Shown: piece by piece, positions 33,605 to 40,905 of the stretch
Position numbering within the stretch: the stretch's first letter is position 1
Layout of the letters: every line of letters starts with the position of its first letter
DNA from: JBEKHT01 sp049511715
Lineage (GTDB): Bacteria > Chloroflexota > Anaerolineae > Anaerolineales > RBG-16-64-43
Length of the DNA stretch: 45,994 bases
Assembly: GCA_049511715.1 (NCBI GenBank)
Contig: JBEKXU010000025.1
Location: 1-45,994, forward strand
Reading direction: 5' to 3'
The notes under the pieces: generated by a model
Seen by the model: only the letters and a program-made list of their open reading frames with translations
Database searches by the model: none
Told to the model about the DNA's origin: nothing
Made by a program: the position numbers and the translations under genes

Positions 33605-34102
33605 CGTCTTATCCTCCTTTCTGTCAGAACTGTTCCTTTCACCTTGCACACATTATATGCGTCTGCCTCCCCTTGGTCCTTGCTGATTCCGTACCGAACA
33701 CGTGCAGGGGAAAGGATCCGCGTGGGCCTTTGCGCCAGCCGATCGGAACGCGCAATAGCTCCTTTCGTGGGAGCCTGCTTTCCATCCCGAGGTGCAGGAA
33801 CCGCGCCCGCCCGGCAAGACCGGCAAACGGTCGGACCTCATCCACCGATCCCTTCAGCGCTATTCCAGCGAGGCGGCGTGCCTCATCAAGGAAGTCGCGA
33901 CCGGCAGGCGTGGGCAGGAATAGTTCGGTGCCGAGAGGCCTGGTTGGGTTCCATTCCATTCGCCAGATCTCGACCTAGCTCAAAGGGCGGGACGGGCGAC
34001 CCTGCCCCACCACCCCAAAGCGGCGATTTCCCCCGGCCCACGACCGTTTCCCAGAGCACCAAGGCGGCGGGCCCCAACCGATCCAACATGGCAAAAGAGG
34101 TA
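33605..34102. other. Region between flp genes 1 and 2
   Basis: About 500 bases holding the flp1 promoter (TATAAT on the - strand at 33657-33652) at one end and the flp2 terminator at the other. No pilin-like or other gene was found in the middle on either strand. Confidence 0.45.
33652..33657 (-). promoter_or_regulatory. -10 box of flp gene 1
   Basis: TATAAT on the - strand, 47 bases before ATG 33604. No clear -35 match is seen 16-18 bases upstream. Confidence 0.55.
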
Positions 34103-34123
34103 GGCCCCGCCAGAGGCGGGGCC
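34103..34123 (-). terminator. Terminator of flp gene 2
   Basis: GGCCCCGCC/GGCGGGGCC, 9-bp perfect stem with a 3-base loop, followed on the - strand by TACCTCTTTTGC; 31 bases past the pilin 2 stop. Confidence 0.8.
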
Positions 34124-34153
34124 CACCCTGCGATCGGACGTCCCTCAACCGAG

Positions 34154-34300
34154 CTAGATGCTGTTGACAATATTGCTGAAGACGTTGCCGATGGCTGGGC
34201 CAAGCAGGGACAGGATCACGATCACGACGACGGCGACAAGAACGAGGATCAATGCGTACTCCACGAGACCCTGCCCGCTCTGGCGAATCCGTGCGAACAT
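34154..34300 (-). CDS. flp: Flp-type pilin 2
   Basis: A second 48-residue Flp pilin. It has the same GQG-LVEYAL cleavage site and the same helix as pilin 1; it differs at five residues (four near the N-terminus, and N for H near the end). The DNA differs at many third codon positions, so the protein is held constant by selection and the copies are not a recent duplication. GGGAGGTG precedes ATG 34300. TATACT on the - strand (34352-34347) is a -10 candidate. Confidence 0.92.
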   Translation of the reverse strand: MFARIRQSGQGLVEYALILVLVAVVVIVILSLLGPAIGNVFSNIVNSI

Positions 34301-34459
34301 TGTTTCACCTCCCTTCTGGGTTTCCTAGCCTTCTCGCTTCGAGTTCAGTATATGCCGGGCGTACTCTCCCCATCTTGCCGAATCCTTGCGCAAGGCGTGC
34401 ATACCCCGCCTGCCTTCGTTGGCCCGAGCCGCGCGCGTTCCCTGCCCCGCCCGATCCAC

Positions 34460-34618
34460 TCAGAGGGTGTTGATGAGGTTGTTTCTGACGTTGCTCCAAA
34501 TGTTTCCGACCGCAGGGCTCAGGACGTACAAAATCAAAATGACAACAGCGGCAACTAGCGCAAGAATTAATGCGTACTCCACGAGCCCTTGGGCCTTCAT
34601 GGCAATTCGAATCAGCAC
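34460..34618 (-). CDS. flp: Flp-type pilin 3 (divergent)
   Basis: A third short pilin-like protein, 52 residues from a GTG start at 34618 (or 46 from ATG 34600). The cleavage site is KAQG-LVEYAL, then helix ILALVAAVVILILYVL and a more polar tail NIWSNVRNNLINTL. It shares LVEYALIL with pilins 1 and 2 but differs strongly in the helix and tail, so it may be a minor pilin. GGGGGG lies 9 bases before GTG. No clear terminator follows it. Confidence 0.82.
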   Translation of the reverse strand: MLIRIAMKAQGLVEYALILALVAAVVILILYVLSPAVGNIWSNVRNNLINTL

Positions 34619-34758
34619 GGAGAAGACCCCCCAGAATCCACCTGCCTAGGTCATGCTCTGGCCCTCCCGGATCCGATGATACCCCATACTATAGGATCGA
34701 AATCCGGAACCTCTCGTGCAAAACGGGTGCATTTGAGTGACCTGCGCGGGCCCCCCGT

Positions 34759-35799
34759 TCACTCCTCCAGCGGCACCTGCCATGCGGCTCGGGAGCCGTT
34801 CTCGGCGTCGCTTTGAAGGTCAAACGTCCCACGGAGCAGACTGATCCTCTCCTTCAGCGCGTTCAACTCGTAAGGATCGCCCTCCGCCTGGGGATCGACC
34901 CGCAGGGCCTTCCCATTCCATTCCGCGGAACAGCGGACGCGCTTGTCATCCAGATCCATGCTGACCTTAATTCGCGTGGCCCCGGAAACGTCCCGTGCGA
35001 CCGCGACCAGATGCTGCACCGTCCGGAACAGGATGACCTCCTCATGGTTGGCAATTCGCCGTTCCGCTCCGGTGAAGATGAAGGAGATATCCAGCCCACT
35101 CTCTTCCCGCAGGTGGTCCAGATAGCGACGGCTGGTCGGTACGAGCCCCAGATCGTCGAGCATCATCGGACGGAGGTCGTAGATAAAATCTCGGATCTGT
35201 TGAACGACCCAAGTCGCCCGATCTTTGAGGGCGGTCAATTCCTCCTTGGCCTTCGCCGGATCACGGTCCATCAGGCGGGAAGCGATCTCGGCTTGAAGAA
35301 TGAAGCTTGTGAGGACCTGCGCCGGCCCGTCGTGCATTTTTCTCGAAATGCGCTGGCGCTCCTCCTCCTGCGCCTCGACGAGGCGAATCAGGACCGGTTT
35401 GGCCGCCGGCGCGCTGGGAGCGGAATCCGGCTCCTTGCTGCGCAACACTTCCAGAACCCGGCCGATGGTCTTGCCGTATTCCTCATACAGGCTCATCTTG
35501 CTCTGGAGCCGTTCGAGCTCGCCCCCCATGTTGAACAAGCGTTGCTGCGTGTCCAGGGCGGTCTCATAGGTGGCCCGAATGTCCTCGCGAGGAACCGTTT
35601 CGAAAGCGGGTTGAAGCTGCTTGAGGCGCGCAGAAACCGCAGATTGCCGCTGGCGCAGCTTCTCCAACTCTCCGCGGTTCTGCTCGACGAGCATCTTGAT
35701 TTCCTTGGCTTCGTTGCGTAACCTTACGGCCTCAGCAGAAAGATCGGAGATCAACGCCTCCAGGACCGTCCCGCCCTCCACCGGCGTGTTTGAGGTCAT
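34759..35799 (-). CDS. DegS/NarL-type histidine kinase with degenerate ATP-binding domain
   Basis: 346 residues, cytoplasmic, without membrane spans. A long coiled coil (about 20-115: EAKEIKMLVEQNRGELEKLR) precedes a HisKA_3 dimerisation domain with His156 in RISRKMHDGPAQ, as in DegS. The C-terminal HATPase-like domain is unusual: the N-box Asn is Val (HLVAVARDV), the D-x-G-x-G box reads EWNGKALR, and the last glycine box reads ENGSRAAW. ATP binding is therefore doubtful. ATG 35799 has GGAGAGGG before it. It lies next to the Flp pilins and Tad operon, whose CpaE has an intact receiver; a regulatory link is inference. Confidence 0.85.
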   Translation of the reverse strand: MTSNTPVEGGTVLEALISDLSAEAVRLRNEAKEIKMLVEQNRGELEKLRQRQSAVSARLKQLQPAFETVPREDIRATYETALDTQQRLFNMGGELERLQSKMSLYEEYGKTIGRVLEVLRSKEPDSAPSAPAAKPVLIRLVEAQEEERQRISRKMHDGPAQVLTSFILQAEIASRLMDRDPAKAKEELTALKDRATWVVQQIRDFIYDLRPMMLDDLGLVPTSRRYLDHLREESGLDISFIFTGAERRIANHEEVILFRTVQHLVAVARDVSGATRIKVSMDLDDKRVRCSAEWNGKALRVDPQAEGDPYELNALKERISLLRGTFDLQSDAENGSRAAWQVPLEE

Positions 35800-35917
35800 T
35801 TCCCTCTCCAGCCCGAGCCTTCCCTTGCCTGTCGGCATCCTCTCGACGAGCTGCGCCGCCGACAAGCCTCCCCGTCAACTGCTTCCCGGAGCACCTGTCG
35901 CCCCCTCGGTGTCCGCG

Positions 35918-35923
35918 AGTATA
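35918..35923 (-). promoter_or_regulatory. -10 candidate of the kinase gene
   Basis: TATACT on the - strand (preceded by ATGC), 118 bases before the kinase ATG. Moderate match only. Confidence 0.45.
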
Positions 35924-36081
35924 GCATCGGCCCCCCCGGGTCGCAAACGACGGGCCGGCGCGGCTCCCTTTCCGGAGAGTTTCCTCGCCACGGACCGCGC
36001 TGGCGGGAGCCAGAGGGGCAAGACCCTTCCCCGAAAGCCGGCAACCACAACCCGGGGAAATCCCCGCCGCTCGAGTCACCC

Positions 36082-37590
36082 TCAGGAACAGCCGTGGTGC
36101 CAGCGGAACACGGCCATGTTTTCCCCCCCCTGGCGGGGACTGTAGGTTCCTTGAGTCGTCCAAAGGGGAACGCACGACTGCGTCAAAGACGGGTAGAGCC
36201 CAGGGAAGGTAACCAGATAGTCTGTCCCCTGCCGGTCAAGATAGCTGCTCAGGGCCTGGGTGGTTCCGAACACGAGAGGCAGGTTGGGCTGGGTCAATCC
36301 TCCGAGGTCAACCAGCTTCCTCCCTCCAAAATAACCCAGGGCCCCGATGTCATGGGCCGCGACAACCGCTCCGGGGGGAGTGTTGGCCGCAACCCACTTT
36401 GAGGCTCGAACCATTTCCGTTTCAATCACGCCCACATCCTGGACATAGGCCTGGGCACCCAGAACAAAGAAGGACAGCGTGACCGCCGCGACGCTCCCCA
36501 ACCACGCCCTGGACACGATCCACCCCCACCGCCCGAGAGCGGTGTTCCTCCAAATTCGCAACAGCCCAAAGGCGGAATAGCACACGAGCACAGGAAGCAC
36601 TGGCATCAGGTAGCGACCGTGCTGGTAGGTTGCTGGCAGGCGCAGGGTATAGAGCAGGAGATGGGCAGCAGCCCACCCGAGCGGAAAAAGCAGTTCCCAA
36701 CGGCGAGCCCGCCAAAGGAAAGCAACGGCCAGCAGTACGCCGGGCCAAAGGACAGCTAAGGGACCCGCCAGCAGCGCGGCCGCCTCAGGCACAATTCGCG
36801 AAAGGAACCCGCCCACCAGGAGGGAGTTGTACTCCTCCTGCTTGGCATAAAAGGTGTTGGGCCAGAGGTGACCCGAAAGCGCCATATTGAATCGGAAGTA
36901 GCCCAGGATCGGAAGCGCCGCCAGGAGCGACAAGTAGGCCACCGCGACCAGGCCTCGTGGCTTGGGCAACTCGTGGATTTCAGCCGAAAGGATCATGAAG
37001 GGCACCGCCACAACGGCTTCGGGGCGAATCCAGATTCCCAGCCCAAAGAAGAGACCCAGCAGCCCACGAAACCCAAGGAGGGCCAGCTGCGAGCCATGGG
37101 AGGAAACCCTTTCGACCGCCGCTAGGCGGGTGCTCAGCAGGAATCCCGACAGCAACCAAAAGGTTAGCAGCGGAATCTCCATGCCCGAGACGGCAGCCCA
37201 AATCAAGTGCCATTCGGTCAAGCTGAGGGCGGCCGCGAGCACTCCAACCCGTGGATCAAACGCCTCGGCCCAACGATAAGCTAATAGCCCGGTCAGGCCG
37301 AAGAAGAAGATCCCCAGCGCGAAAGTCCAAGGAATGGGGCCGGCTCCGATCCAACGGCCGAAGGCAATCAGCAGGGTCCACAAGGGAGAAGTGGACCCCG
37401 CCGAGGGCACGCCCGGCTCGAACGACCACGTCCCGGTGGCAACCAGGTTCCGCGCGTATGTCTGGTGAATCCAGGCATCGTCCAGCGGAAACCCGAGCAG
37501 CCCGGCGCGCCAGCAAACGGCCAGATAGACCGCCGGTCCCAGCACGGCGAGCAGCAATCCGATCCCGAGCAGCCGCTTGGAGTGTCTCAT
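36082..37590 (-). CDS. GT-C-like integral membrane protein 3
   Basis: 502 residues with about ten membrane spans and a C-terminal extracytoplasmic domain of some 110 residues. The early loop FPLDDAWIHQTYARNLVATG has the acidic pair typical of GT-C glycosyltransferases (PMT/ArnT/GT39-like), which move sugars from polyprenyl phosphates outside the membrane. It ends with a globular part (AANTPPGAVVAAHDIGALGYFGGR). The start ATG overlaps the stop of the preceding gene (ATGA). A glycosyltransferase role is likely from fold but the acceptor is unknown. Confidence 0.8.
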   Translation of the reverse strand: MRHSKRLLGIGLLLAVLGPAVYLAVCWRAGLLGFPLDDAWIHQTYARNLVATGTWSFEPGVPSAGSTSPLWTLLIAFGRWIGAGPIPWTFALGIFFFGLTGLLAYRWAEAFDPRVGVLAAALSLTEWHLIWAAVSGMEIPLLTFWLLSGFLLSTRLAAVERVSSHGSQLALLGFRGLLGLFFGLGIWIRPEAVVAVPFMILSAEIHELPKPRGLVAVAYLSLLAALPILGYFRFNMALSGHLWPNTFYAKQEEYNSLLVGGFLSRIVPEAAALLAGPLAVLWPGVLLAVAFLWRARRWELLFPLGWAAAHLLLYTLRLPATYQHGRYLMPVLPVLVCYSAFGLLRIWRNTALGRWGWIVSRAWLGSVAAVTLSFFVLGAQAYVQDVGVIETEMVRASKWVAANTPPGAVVAAHDIGALGYFGGRKLVDLGGLTQPNLPLVFGTTQALSSYLDRQGTDYLVTFPGLYPSLTQSCVPLWTTQGTYSPRQGGENMAVFRWHHGCS

Positions 37591-39293
37591 GGAGAGGGAA
37601 GGATTCGATAGATCTTCAACGGCTCGCCCTGAGGTCCGCCTTGGAACTCGGCCTCCTCAATCAGACGGGCCCCTCTGCGGGTGCCCATGAAAATGGGGAC
37701 CAATCCGGGTGGAGCGTTGGCATCCAGGAGAAGGTAGCCGACTTGGTACCGATCGGCCACTGCCAGAACTGTGGCCTCATCTCCGTCCGGAACCACGACC
37801 GAAGACAATCCCGTGCGATAGTAGAAACAGGGGGGATTGTTCACCATGACCCTCGAGGCTGCGGGGGCATGCTGCTTGAGCCAATTCCCCGCCGTGGAGT
37901 AGTCATCATCCTGATGAGACCAAGCGGGCGACCCGGGCGTCGTCCCAACGACGCTCTTTTGAAAAACTACACCGGTCGTAACAGCCGCAACCAGGACCGC
38001 AATGATGGAGAAACTGAGGCGCGCACGGGGAACATTCCAGCGGCGCCTCGCCCCGATCCACGTCACCGCTCGATCGACGCCCAGTGAGGCCCCCAAGGCG
38101 AAGGTCGGCAAGAGGGCCGCACCGGAATGAAGGTAGCCCCCGCGAGATCCGGACCACGGGAAGAGGACCGTCATGGCGGCGAAAAGAATGGCGCCGTAGA
38201 GCACGGCCCAGCGGACCACCGCTCGGTCCCTGAGTTGGATCAGGCCGATGACCACGAACGGGAACAAGACAATCCACCCTTGAGTGAAAATGAGGGTCTG
38301 GAGATTCCAGCCCAGCGCCTGCCATCTCGCCAGCAGGATGGACACGACACCACTCGAGAAGAATCTGGCCGGGGTGAGAGCTGACCCCGGAAAGTGAAAC
38401 AGGTCGTCGTAGCGGACCAACCAAAGGGTCCGAAACCCCGAAGGGGGGAACAGGCTCCCGAAGAAAGTCAGGTTTCTCCAATACCAAAAGGCTGTCACGA
38501 CTATGTAGCCGACCAAGACCAAGCCGACTCGTCCGGCGGCGGAGCCCAGCTCACGACGCAGCACCACCGGTCGCCCGTTTCCCCCATCCGCCGGCTGGAG
38601 CCGATTCCTCGTCCCTTCAGCCTTCCTCCAGGCGAGCGCGGCGGCGGCCAAGGCCATCCCGACCAGCAGGAGACCATCCGCCCGCGCCAGGTGGGCCAAA
38701 CCCGCCAGAACCCCGAGCAGCAGAAGGAGCAGAGGTCTGCGGGTCCTCGCGGCTTCGACCAGGGCGGGGAAAAAGATAGCCCCGAGCAACGCGTACGGCG
38801 CGACGGAGTCCGTGTCGGAAAGATAGATCGCATAGAAGCAAGGGAAGGCGGCCAAAAAACCAGCGACGACAGAGACCCGCCGATTCCGAGTGATACGCCA
38901 CGACATCAGTGCCGTGCTCAGAGGCAGCAGGGCGCCGATCAGCCAGAACGGAAGCTGAGCGCCCCGGAACCCTTTGGAAAAAAGGAGGCTTCCGAGCGCG
39001 GCGATCAGGGAAGGCAGAGGCATCCAGTAGGTGTGGCTGGGATGGGGAACCCCTTGGGGGTCATCCAGGTAGTTCCACAGGTAGGGGTCTTGCAGCCCGG
39101 CCCCGCTCGCAAGGGATTGACCCGCGTTGTAGGAATAGCAGGCATCCATGTAGCCCGGCTGCTGGACAAAGAAAGCCTCCACCCCCACGACCAGAAGACC
39201 AACCACGAGGAGTATCCCAACCCACTTGAGCCCCAGGTTGGGGAGCGTGGCGGAATTCACGCCGAGGACCCCTGCTTCCAGGCGGTGCCCCAT
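37587..39293 (-). CDS. GT-C-like integral membrane protein 2
   Basis: About 568 residues with roughly ten to twelve spans. The first loop GYMDACYSYNAGQSLASGAG, followed by NYLDDPQGVPHPSHTYWMPL, places acidic and aromatic residues as in GT-C enzymes and their relatives. A C-terminal soluble part (YSTAGNWLKQHAPAASRVMVNNPPCF) follows the last span. The start is uncertain: ATG 39293, or GTG 39260, which has AGGGG upstream. It overlaps the next gene by 4 bases. Predicted to act in envelope glycan or lipid-linked sugar transfer; substrate unknown. Confidence 0.8.
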   Translation of the reverse strand: MGHRLEAGVLGVNSATLPNLGLKWVGILLVVGLLVVGVEAFFVQQPGYMDACYSYNAGQSLASGAGLQDPYLWNYLDDPQGVPHPSHTYWMPLPSLIAALGSLLFSKGFRGAQLPFWLIGALLPLSTALMSWRITRNRRVSVVAGFLAAFPCFYAIYLSDTDSVAPYALLGAIFFPALVEAARTRRPLLLLLLGVLAGLAHLARADGLLLVGMALAAAALAWRKAEGTRNRLQPADGGNGRPVVLRRELGSAAGRVGLVLVGYIVVTAFWYWRNLTFFGSLFPPSGFRTLWLVRYDDLFHFPGSALTPARFFSSGVVSILLARWQALGWNLQTLIFTQGWIVLFPFVVIGLIQLRDRAVVRWAVLYGAILFAAMTVLFPWSGSRGGYLHSGAALLPTFALGASLGVDRAVTWIGARRRWNVPRARLSFSIIAVLVAAVTTGVVFQKSVVGTTPGSPAWSHQDDDYSTAGNWLKQHAPAASRVMVNNPPCFYYRTGLSSVVVPDGDEATVLAVADRYQVGYLLLDANAPPGLVPIFMGTRRGARLIEEAEFQGGPQGEPLKIYRILPSP

Positions 39294-39354
39294 GGGCCGC
39301 CAAGCAGAGGGGCAAAACAAATCCGTGGGCCACCACCCCGACTGGCCGTCGCGT

Positions 39355-40794
39355 TCATGATGGGCGCCGGAGAAGGATCGAGGTCGAATCCTGATAGAGG
39401 GTCGTCCAGCCCATCCCTTCCGCGACGGGAACGATGGGCTGGTTCGGTTCGACGAGCATCATTGTGACTCCCCACCGATCGAGTATCTTTTGCCAGCCCG
39501 GGGCGGCGTCGGTGACGCTCAGGTAGTCCGTCAGAAAACTATCGCCGTAGAGATCGGTGCGTCCATCCACAAAGACCGGATAGCTGGGGAGAGCCCAAAT
39601 CAGGTAGCCCCCCCAGTTGTAGGAGTTGAAGACCCGGCCCAATCCGGGTCGAGTGGACAGGTATCTGACGGCGCCCACAGGCGCCTGCACAGCGACTTCG
39701 CTCTGGTTCACCGCAGGCTGTGCCGAATAATAGAACTTAGCTGCAGCCGCTGTCAGCGCCAACACGAGAAGGGCCCAGTTGACAAGCCCAGGGCTCCACT
39801 GCAGGGGACCTCGCTTGCCCCACTGCGGGAAACGCTTTTCCAAAAGCGCTTGCCCGTGGCGAACGATCACCGCTGGCGCCACCAGGGAGAACAGAGCCAC
39901 ATTTCTCCCGGCAAGAAACCCCATGTAGCCGAAGGTCACGACCAGGAGGAACTCGTCCGCCCGCATTTGTATTCCCGAAAATCCCAGGGCCGCCAGAGTA
40001 AGAAAAATAAGCCACAGAAAAGGCTGGGCCTCTTTGAGATGAAAATTCGGCGACTGCCACTCCTGGATGAAGTCCTGGAGAACCTTCATGGAGACCGTCT
40101 TGAAAGGGTAGAACAGCATCTCGTAACCGAACGGGTTCAGGCCAACGGCGATCACGCAGGCCACAGTGATGCCTGCCAGCCAGGCGAGTTTTCTGCTTCG
40201 GACGGCTCTCCGCTCACGGGGAGTCGTGATGACCTCCCAGGCCTCGGCCAGAAAGAAGAGGCCGAGGAGAATGAACCCGACGGCGAAACCCCCATGCAGG
40301 TTGACCCAGAGGGCCGTGAGCGGAGGCAGAATCCAAAGCCGGTTCAGAGAATTGTCATGGTATTCCAGAAGAATCCAAAGAAAGGCGCCCGTCAAGGCAA
40401 ACGACAGAAGCTGGGGCCGGGCGGACCAATAGACCCCCGAGGCGACCGCCGCCAGGATGAGGACGAATGCGACAAGGAAATGGTCTCCGCGCAGGCTTAA
40501 GAAGACAAAGAAGAACGCCAAAGTCACGAGCGCGGCTGTATAAAGATTGAGCGCCCCAAAGCTCCCAAGCTCGAACAAGCCAAAAAGCAGAACTTCCGCC
40601 AGCCATCCCGGATAGTGCCAGGCGGCACCCGCCCGAGTGTACGAAAAAACGTCTTCCCGGAGAATGGCCCCATGCTGCACAATCCATTGTCCTGCCCGCA
40701 AATGCCACCACGTGTCCGGGTCGATCGAAACCCGGCTGGCCATGGCGAAGATCGCAACAAAGGTCAGGACAATGACCAGTCTGCGTGTGGTCAA
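39355..40794 (-). CDS. GT-C-like integral membrane protein 1
   Basis: 479 residues. The first span (RLVIVLTFVAIFAMA) is followed by VSIDPDTWWHLRAGQWIVQHG, an acidic loop seen in GT-C-like membrane proteins; about ten spans and a C-terminal soluble region (VGAVRYLSTRPGLGRVFNSYNWGGYL, FVDGRTDLYGD) follow. TTG 40794 is chosen as start because AGGAG lies 6 bases before it; any upstream start would lie within the terminator of the preceding gene. It heads a set of three related membrane-protein genes with small gaps. Confidence 0.8.
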   Translation of the reverse strand: MTTRRLVIVLTFVAIFAMASRVSIDPDTWWHLRAGQWIVQHGAILREDVFSYTRAGAAWHYPGWLAEVLLFGLFELGSFGALNLYTAALVTLAFFFVFLSLRGDHFLVAFVLILAAVASGVYWSARPQLLSFALTGAFLWILLEYHDNSLNRLWILPPLTALWVNLHGGFAVGFILLGLFFLAEAWEVITTPRERRAVRSRKLAWLAGITVACVIAVGLNPFGYEMLFYPFKTVSMKVLQDFIQEWQSPNFHLKEAQPFLWLIFLTLAALGFSGIQMRADEFLLVVTFGYMGFLAGRNVALFSLVAPAVIVRHGQALLEKRFPQWGKRGPLQWSPGLVNWALLVLALTAAAAKFYYSAQPAVNQSEVAVQAPVGAVRYLSTRPGLGRVFNSYNWGGYLIWALPSYPVFVDGRTDLYGDSFLTDYLSVTDAAPGWQKILDRWGVTMMLVEPNQPIVPVAEGMGWTTLYQDSTSILLRRPS

Positions 40795-40836
40795 AGGGAC
40801 GCTCCTAGGAAAGCCAAGGGAGATCCGGAGGGAGTG

Positions 40837-40864
40837 AAAAAACGGCCCAGACGAACCGGGCCTC
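40837..40864 (-). terminator. Terminator of the TPR/WL-motif gene
   Basis: On the - strand GGCCCGG and CTGGGCC pair across TTCGT (one base offset) and are followed by GTTTTTTCAC. It lies about 40 bases after the stop of the TPR gene and splits it from the GT-C genes. Confidence 0.75.
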
Positions 40865-40905
40865 TGGGAGAAATGCAAAGCCGGAGCGGACCAGCAAGTC
40901 CGGAA

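Noticed and set aside
37620..38090. Possible coding region on the + strand opposite GT-C gene 2
   Set aside because: Pro/Arg-rich shadow of the membrane protein; no start signal and no family resemblance.
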